This document shows positions 7,109 through 10,827 of a stretch of 10,827 nucleotides of DNA, piece after piece. Source of the DNA: Bacteroidota bacterium (GTDB lineage: Bacteria; Bacteroidota; Bacteroidia; Bacteroidales; VadinHA17); assembly GCA_012838685.1 (NCBI GenBank), contig DUOU01000313.1, positions 1-10,827 of the forward strand, in the 5' to 3' direction. The first letter of the stretch is position 1. Each line of letters starts with the position of its first letter. The notes below the pieces were generated by a model. That model had not been told where the DNA came from. It searched no databases and saw only the letters and a program-made list of their open reading frames with translations. The position numbers and the translations under genes were made by a program.

Positions 7109-7145
7109 TTAAATAGCCATATATAACGATTAAATAACCATATAT
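7109..7145. repeat. Tandem direct repeat, two 16-bp units 21 bp apart
   Basis: Unit 1 (7109-7124) is TTAAATAGCCATATAT and unit 2 (7130-7145) is TTAAATAACCATATAT, with one difference in 16. The 21-bp period is close to two helical turns, so both copies face the same side of the DNA. The second copy overlaps the -7 element of the rightward genes. It is likely a binding site, either an operator for divergent control or a recognition repeat for the small terminase subunit. Confidence 0.75.
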
Positions 7146-7148
7146 TTG
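7141..7148 (+). promoter_or_regulatory. Bacteroidota-type -7 element of the rightward operon
   Basis: TATATTTG is a perfect match to TAnnTTTG and ends 21 bases before the ATG of the HTH gene, implying a short leader. No TTTG is seen at the usual -33 distance, so the promoter may be weak or need an activator. It overlaps the second copy of the tandem repeat, so a protein bound there could control it. Confidence 0.5.
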
Positions 7149-7169
7149 TGGAAAACAAACAATATAAAA

Positions 7170-7391
7170 ATGAGAAACGGGCCTATAAGGGAGACAACGA
7201 GAGAGCGGCACGATGAGATATTCGAGTATTACAAGGAGATCATCAACGGCTATGGCCCTTTGGTGAAAGGGCTGTCAAAGGAATTTCTCTATGAGGAGGT
7301 GGCCAACAAATTCCATTACTCCGTGGACAAGGTAAGGCGGATCATCAGCAGGAAGTTGAAAAATGACAGGGGCAGAGCGAAACAATATTAA
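7170..7391 (+). CDS. Small helix-turn-helix protein, candidate small terminase subunit or regulator
   Basis: The protein has 73 residues. The ATG at 7170 (context ATAAAAATG) was chosen; an in-frame TTG at 7146 lies inside the -7 element and is unlikely. Residues 8-30 form a charged helix (RETTRERHDEIFEYYKEI). Residues 35-64 form a helix-turn-helix: LSKEFLYEEVANKFHYS then VDKVRRIISRKLK, with a positively charged recognition helix. The C-terminus is basic. Its last 29 bases overlap the large terminase gene in another frame, so the two are probably translationally coupled. The position suits a small terminase subunit, which binds the packaging site, but it is shorter than most known ones. The alternative is a transcription regulator of the divergent promoters. 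The HTH fold is well supported; the role is not. Confidence 0.7.
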   Translation: MRNGPIRETTRERHDEIFEYYKEIINGYGPLVKGLSKEFLYEEVANKFHYSVDKVRRIISRKLKNDRGRAKQY

Positions 7392-9360
7392 AGAGGAGAA
7401 CAGGAAGAGGTTGGAGGCGATGTACGCCCCCTATGACCCTGTTTCGGGGGTCGGCTCTCCTTTGGAAAGAGTTGACGTGAACTTTACTTACAACGGCTTT
7501 GACTATTCTTTCAAGGCCCCCCTGACGATGTACGATGAAAACAAGTTCGTTCTGGACGCTCTCAACGAAACGGGAACATTGGAGAAGTGCATGGAGATCG
7601 TTGACCCCGAAGGAACGACAGACCCATCGGATTTTTTCGAGGCCCTCATAGAGAACAGGTTTAAGCATGATTTTGAGTTCTGGGCGTACCAGAACGCCAA
7701 GATACAGGAGAAGAAAACCAAGTCCATTATCAGGTTCCTGCTCAACAGGCCACAGCGCAAGACCTTGATGAGCCTTGAGAAACAAAGGTTGGCGGGAATA
7801 CCTATAAGAACCATAATACTCAAGGCGAGGCAATGGGGCGGAAGTACCTTTACCCAGATATACATGGCGTGGCTCCAATTGTTGCACTACGAGAACTGGC
7901 ACTCCCTTATAGTTACCGATGTGGAGAACCAAGCGCGGACCATCAGGGGCATGTACACGAGGCTGCTGAACAGGTACCCAAAAAGGTTGGGGGAATATTC
8001 CTTGACGCCATTCGAGGGAAGCACCAAGAACAGGATAATAAAGGAGAGGGGTTGCGTTATTTCGATAGGTTCGGCGCAAAAGCCCGAATCATTGCGCTCC
8101 AATGACGTTTCTATGGCTCACCTTTCGGAGGTGGCGTTCTGGCAGACAACTCCCCAAAAGTCGGCGGAAGACCTCTTGCAGACGATACGCCCCTCCATAC
8201 CGAGCGCGCCCGGAACATTGATAGTGATGGAATCCACGGCCAAAGGCGTGGGTTCTCTCTTCCATAACGAATGGTTGAGCGCGAAAGCGGGAGAATCCGG
8301 CTATGACCCCGTGTTCGTGGCGTGGCACGAGATAGAGATGTACCAAAAGGATATCGAGCCGGAAGAACTTGACAAGTTTATAGATACTGTGTTCAACGAC
8401 CCATATCTTGCTTTTTTATGGAAAGAGGGGGCCACACTTGAGGGGATAAACTGGTACAGGTGGTACAAGGCATCGGAAAACTGGTCTGACTGGCGTATGC
8501 AGTCTGAATACCCTTCCACCGATCTGGAGGCGTTCGCCAGTACCAACCAAAGGGTGTTCGCCCCGGAATATGTCAAGAACCTTCGCAAGACATGCAGGAA
8601 GCCGGAACTGACAGGGGAGATAAGATCGGACGCCCAAAAGGGCAAAGAGGCGTTCAACAATATTTCGTTTGTACGGGATTCAAAGGGGAACCTATTGATA
8701 TGGGCGTTGCCCGATACCTCTACCAACGGCAGCAACCGTTACGTTGTTTCGGTGGATATAGGAGGCAGGACGCCTAAAGCGGACTATTCCATAATAAAGG
8801 TTATCGATAGGTATTGGATGGAAGAGGGGGGCTATCCCGAGACGGTGGCCACGTGGAGAGGACATTTAGATCAGGATTTGATCGCTTGGAAGGCGGCCAT
8901 AATAGCCAAATATTACAACGACGCCCTACTTGTCGTCGAATCGAACTCCCTCGACAAGGACACTACCGATGGAGACCACTTCCTGACGGTGCTTGACGAG
9001 ATAGTACCTTTTTATGAAAATGTTTACGCCCGCAACGACCCCGAAAAGATAAGACAGGGGTTGCCTCTGAAATACGGGTGGATGACCACACAAGCCAACA
9101 AAAGCATGGCCATAAACACCCTCAACGCTTGCGCCCGGGAAGAATCGTTCGTGGAAAGAGATTCCCGTGTTTGCGATGAGATGGACACATACGAGATAAA
9201 GCCCAACGGCTCATTGGGAGCGGTTGAAGGCTGCCACGATGACCTCGTTATGGCAACGGCCATAGGGCTGTGGATTTGTGTGAGCTACCTTGACCCGTTC
9301 ACGACAAAGACAACGAGACAGGCGAGGAGAAAGATAATAGTCTCCGAAGCCACGATATAA
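7363..9360 (+). CDS. terL: Terminase large subunit (DNA packaging ATPase and nuclease)
   Basis: The protein has 665 residues, full length for a TerL with an extended N-terminus. The ATPase domain shows Walker A KARQWGGST (154-162), a Walker B-like AHLSEVAFW (252-260; Ser at the usual Asp, catalytic E256) and the coupling motif VMESTAKG (288-295). The RNase H-like nuclease domain shows VSVDIGG (D465), VVESNS (E526) and GCHDDLVMATAIGLW with D626/D627. All key residues are present, so it should be active. It pumps phage DNA into the prohead through the portal and cuts concatemers. Residues 1-150 are an N-terminal region with no motif I recognise. The ATG lies inside the HTH gene, with AGGAAG nearby upstream. 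It is read away from the capsid genes and followed by DNA-metabolism genes, and no portal gene follows it. Confidence 0.97.
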   Translation: MTGAERNNIKEENRKRLEAMYAPYDPVSGVGSPLERVDVNFTYNGFDYSFKAPLTMYDENKFVLDALNETGTLEKCMEIVDPEGTTDPSDFFEALIENRFKHDFEFWAYQNAKIQEKKTKSIIRFLLNRPQRKTLMSLEKQRLAGIPIRTIILKARQWGGSTFTQIYMAWLQLLHYENWHSLIVTDVENQARTIRGMYTRLLNRYPKRLGEYSLTPFEGSTKNRIIKERGCVISIGSAQKPESLRSNDVSMAHLSEVAFWQTTPQKSAEDLLQTIRPSIPSAPGTLIVMESTAKGVGSLFHNEWLSAKAGESGYDPVFVAWHEIEMYQKDIEPEELDKFIDTVFNDPYLAFLWKEGATLEGINWYRWYKASENWSDWRMQSEYPSTDLEAFASTNQRVFAPEYVKNLRKTCRKPELTGEIRSDAQKGKEAFNNISFVRDSKGNLLIWALPDTSTNGSNRYVVSVDIGGRTPKADYSIIKVIDRYWMEEGGYPETVATWRGHLDQDLIAWKAAIIAKYYNDALLVVESNSLDKDTTDGDHFLTVLDEIVPFYENVYARNDPEKIRQGLPLKYGWMTTQANKSMAINTLNACAREESFVERDSRVCDEMDTYEIKPNGSLGAVEGCHDDLVMATAIGLWICVSYLDPFTTKTTRQARRKIIVSEATI

Positions 9361-9379
9361 ACTTAACACATTATAGGCT

Positions 9380-9745
9380 ATGGGAATATTTACGGACATA
9401 AAAAAGAGGATAGAGATAGACTGGATTGAATGGAAGAACTATAAGATTTCATTGTGGAACGTCAAAAGGGACAGGAGGCTCATCGAAAGGGCCATAAAAA
9501 GGGCGCGGATAAAGAACGCCTCCGATGGCAAGACTTACTACGTCCTCAGGGACGTTACGGGAGGGATAAACGAATTTAACTCCTCTGACGTGCGATATTG
9601 GACGAGGGTAGGGATGTTGCCCAAGATGGACATAAACAAGCGGCTAACGGAAGCGTTGGCCATTGTAACCTCAAGTTCCATCACGAGGAACACCTACACA
9701 AAAGCGCAGAACAAAAAAGAAGAGAAAACAACCATAAAACTTTAA
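9380..9745 (+). CDS. Conserved-looking small basic phage protein, function unknown
   Basis: The protein has 121 residues, starting at an ATG 19 bases after the terminase stop. It is rich in Lys and Arg. Residues 1-47 contain a Trp-rich amphipathic stretch (IDWIEWKNYKISLWNV) and a very basic helix (KRDRRLIERAIKRARIK). Residues 50-80 look like a compact beta segment (DGKTYYVLRDVTGGINEF, then DVRYWTRVGMLP). A helix follows (INKRLTEALAIVTSSS), and the tail is Lys-rich. There is no signal peptide or membrane segment. I do not recognise a named family. The charge and the neighbours (terminase before, SSB four bases after) suggest a nucleic-acid-binding role in replication or packaging, which is inference. 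Confidence 0.72.
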   Translation: MGIFTDIKKRIEIDWIEWKNYKISLWNVKRDRRLIERAIKRARIKNASDGKTYYVLRDVTGGINEFNSSDVRYWTRVGMLPKMDINKRLTEALAIVTSSSITRNTYTKAQNKKEEKTTIKL

Positions 9746-9749
9746 CGCT

Positions 9750-10169
9750 ATGCAAAAATATTACGCTCAGGGGACGGTGGAGTCTAATCCGGTAGTGACC
9801 AATATGCCCAACGGCAAGAAGATGGCCAAGTTCCAACTTATATGCGAGGAGAGTTATTATTCGAGGGACGGGTTGAAGACCATAACGGACATAGTTCCCG
9901 TAGTCCTATGGGGCAGGAAGGCCGACGCTGGGGCCATCAACATCAAGAAGGGCGATAATTTGCTCGTCGTGGGAAAGATCAAGACGGTGATGATGAAGCA
10001 AGGAGATTTTTCTTTCCCGTTGACGGAGGTACACGCCGACTCTTTTGATTTTATAAAGCCGAGAAGGGGAGGGGATAATCGGGCGGAATACGATGAAGAG
10101 GAAGAATCGTTGCCAAGCTCCAATTCTTACGACTATACGCCGAGTTCAATTGAATTTGAAGATTTGTAA
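9750..10169 (+). CDS. ssb: Single-stranded DNA-binding protein (OB fold)
   Basis: The protein has 139 residues. Residues 1-103 form an OB fold of the bacterial SSB type: YYAQGTVESNPVV (4-16), KMAKFQLICEES (24-35), VPVVLWGRKAD (49-59), IKKGDNLLVVGKIKT (65-79) and PLTEVHADSFDFI (90-102). Residues 105-128 are a Gly/Asp/Glu/Ser-rich flexible linker. The protein ends SIEFEDL, an acidic tail like the DDDIPF tip through which bacterial SSBs recruit partners. It coats single-stranded DNA during phage replication and recombination. Its neighbours fit: a basic protein four bases before and a RuvC-like nuclease two genes on. Confidence 0.93.
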   Translation: MQKYYAQGTVESNPVVTNMPNGKKMAKFQLICEESYYSRDGLKTITDIVPVVLWGRKADAGAINIKKGDNLLVVGKIKTVMMKQGDFSFPLTEVHADSFDFIKPRRGGDNRAEYDEEEESLPSSNSYDYTPSSIEFEDL

Positions 10170-10180
10170 AACACAAGGCC

Positions 10181-10426
10181 ATGAAAACAGAGACCAACAT
10201 AAACAGGGCCATAGAGGTACTTAAAATGTACCCCACCGAACAGGAGTACGCCGATACACACAACGGCGAAACGGAATACTACAAGTCTTGTAAAGACCTT
10301 TTGGAGAAGGATTACATAGACAGTTACTACCACAACAAAGAGGGTTATATGGCTATCATGAAGATTCTGCTCTTCGTTGCCATAGTGTTTTGTCTCGCTT
10401 TTGTCGGGCTGATATTGATATTTTGA
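10181..10426 (+). CDS. Small tail-anchored membrane protein, function unknown
   Basis: The protein has 81 residues. Residues 1-57 are hydrophilic and charged, with many Tyr and Glu (EYADTHNGETEYYKSCKDLL) and a probable cytoplasmic location. Residues 61-81 form one hydrophobic segment (ILLFVAIVFCLAFVGLILIF) that runs to the last residue, preceded by Lys, which suggests a single C-terminal anchor with the N-terminus inside. It starts 11 bases after ssb and ends three bases before the RuvC-like gene, so it belongs to the same operon. A single-anchor holin, a superinfection-exclusion protein or a membrane tether for replication are all possible; no lysis gene is visible next to it. I do not recognise a family. 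Confidence 0.68.
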   Translation: MKTETNINRAIEVLKMYPTEQEYADTHNGETEYYKSCKDLLEKDYIDSYYHNKEGYMAIMKILLFVAIVFCLAFVGLILIF

Positions 10427-10429
10427 GAT

Positions 10430-10827
10430 ATGAAGAGTTACGATGTTTATATAGGGATAGACCCCGGAACCAACACAGGGGTAGCGGCATGGAACCCATT
10501 TTTTGATGATCTCACGTTACAAACCATGAAAGTTCATAAGGCAATGGAATATGTTTCAGAGATAGCGAAAGAAATACCCAACAGGAAATGTTTGGTGCGC
10601 TTCGAGGACGCTCGGCAGAGAAAGTGGTTCGGGGAAGCAGGCAGGGAACAGTTGCAGGGGGCGGGGAGCATAAAGAGGGACTGCGCCATCTGGGAGGACT
10701 TTTTAAGGGATTCCGGAATTGACTTCGAGATGGTACCTCCCAAGAACATACACACAAAGATATCCGCCGACTACTTCAAGAAGTTGACGGGGTACGAAGG
10801 AAGGACAAGCAAGCACAGCAGGGACGC
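10430..10827 (+). CDS. RuvC-like Holliday-junction nuclease, C-terminus outside window
   Basis: 132 complete codons are present, with the end beyond the right edge. The start is the ATG at 10430, three bases after the preceding stop. The RNase H-like fold is visible: VYIGIDPGTNTGVAAW (6-21) with catalytic D11, LVRFEDARQRKWFG (55-68) with acidic E59/D60, a conserved GAGSIKRDCAIWEDFL stretch (77-92), VPPKNIHTK (102-110), and the start of the C-terminal active-site motif KHSRDA (128-133) with D132. The enzyme probably cuts branched DNA so that replicated concatemers can be packaged by the terminase. Phage RuvC-like nucleases near ssb are common in Bacteroidota phages. Identification as RuvC-like is firm; branch specificity is inferred. 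Confidence 0.88.
   Translation, partial: MKSYDVYIGIDPGTNTGVAAWNPFFDDLTLQTMKVHKAMEYVSEIAKEIPNRKCLVRFEDARQRKWFGEAGREQLQGAGSIKRDCAIWEDFLRDSGIDFEMVPPKNIHTKISADYFKKLTGYEGRTSKHSRD

Noticed and set aside
7041..7211. N-terminal extension of the scaffold protein to 7211
   Set aside because: The extra residues come from the AT-rich promoter and repeat region and run into the divergent HTH gene; composition changes abruptly at the ATG at 7040.
7345..8079. Open frame of 244 codons on the minus strand
   Set aside because: It is antisense to the N-terminal and ATPase part of the terminase, with no plausible domain and no initiation context.

Overview
The window is a piece of a tailed double-stranded DNA bacteriophage (or prophage) whose host is probably a Bacteroidota bacterium. 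The evidence is a large terminase subunit, a scaffold and major capsid pair, a multidomain tail protein, an SSB and a RuvC-like nuclease. The host guess rests on A-rich start contexts with few Shine-Dalgarno sites, a perfect Bacteroidota-type -7 element (TAnnTTTG) before the rightward genes, and protein sequence styles I associate with gut Bacteroidota phages. Arginine AGG and isoleucine ATA codons are strikingly common throughout. No bacterial housekeeping gene, tRNA, rRNA, CRISPR array or insertion sequence was seen.

Two gene blocks diverge from an AT-rich gap at about 7041-7169. The leftward (minus strand) block is the virion module. In transcription order it holds a scaffold-like acidic protein (7040-6186), the major capsid protein (6162-4786), a rho-independent terminator (4768-4740), a small Lys/Glu-linker protein (4713-4228), a probable neck or head-completion protein (4221-3622), a small coiled-coil plus beta-rich protein (3600-3202), a family 2 glycosyltransferase with polypeptide GalNAc-transferase-like motifs (3196-2246), a 126-residue protein coupled to it by an ATGA overlap (2249-1869), and the N-terminal 621 codons of a large tail/host-contact protein (1865 to beyond base 1).

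The rightward (plus strand) block starts with a 73-residue HTH protein (7170-7391) whose end overlaps the start of the large terminase (7363-9360). It continues with an unrecognised small basic protein (9380-9745), an SSB (9750-10169), a small tail-anchored membrane protein (10181-10426) and a RuvC-like nuclease cut by the right edge (10430-10827). Packaging is therefore placed with DNA metabolism, apart from the capsid genes, and no portal gene is visible.

The points most worth checking are: the glycosyltransferase inside the virion operon, with a Pro-Thr-Thr-Thr-Thr-Ser-Thr tail on the protein encoded just before it; a major capsid protein that begins with what looks like a complete signal peptide ending in an AVA cleavage site; and a 16-bp tandem repeat, 15/16 identical and 21 bp apart, next to the HTH gene.
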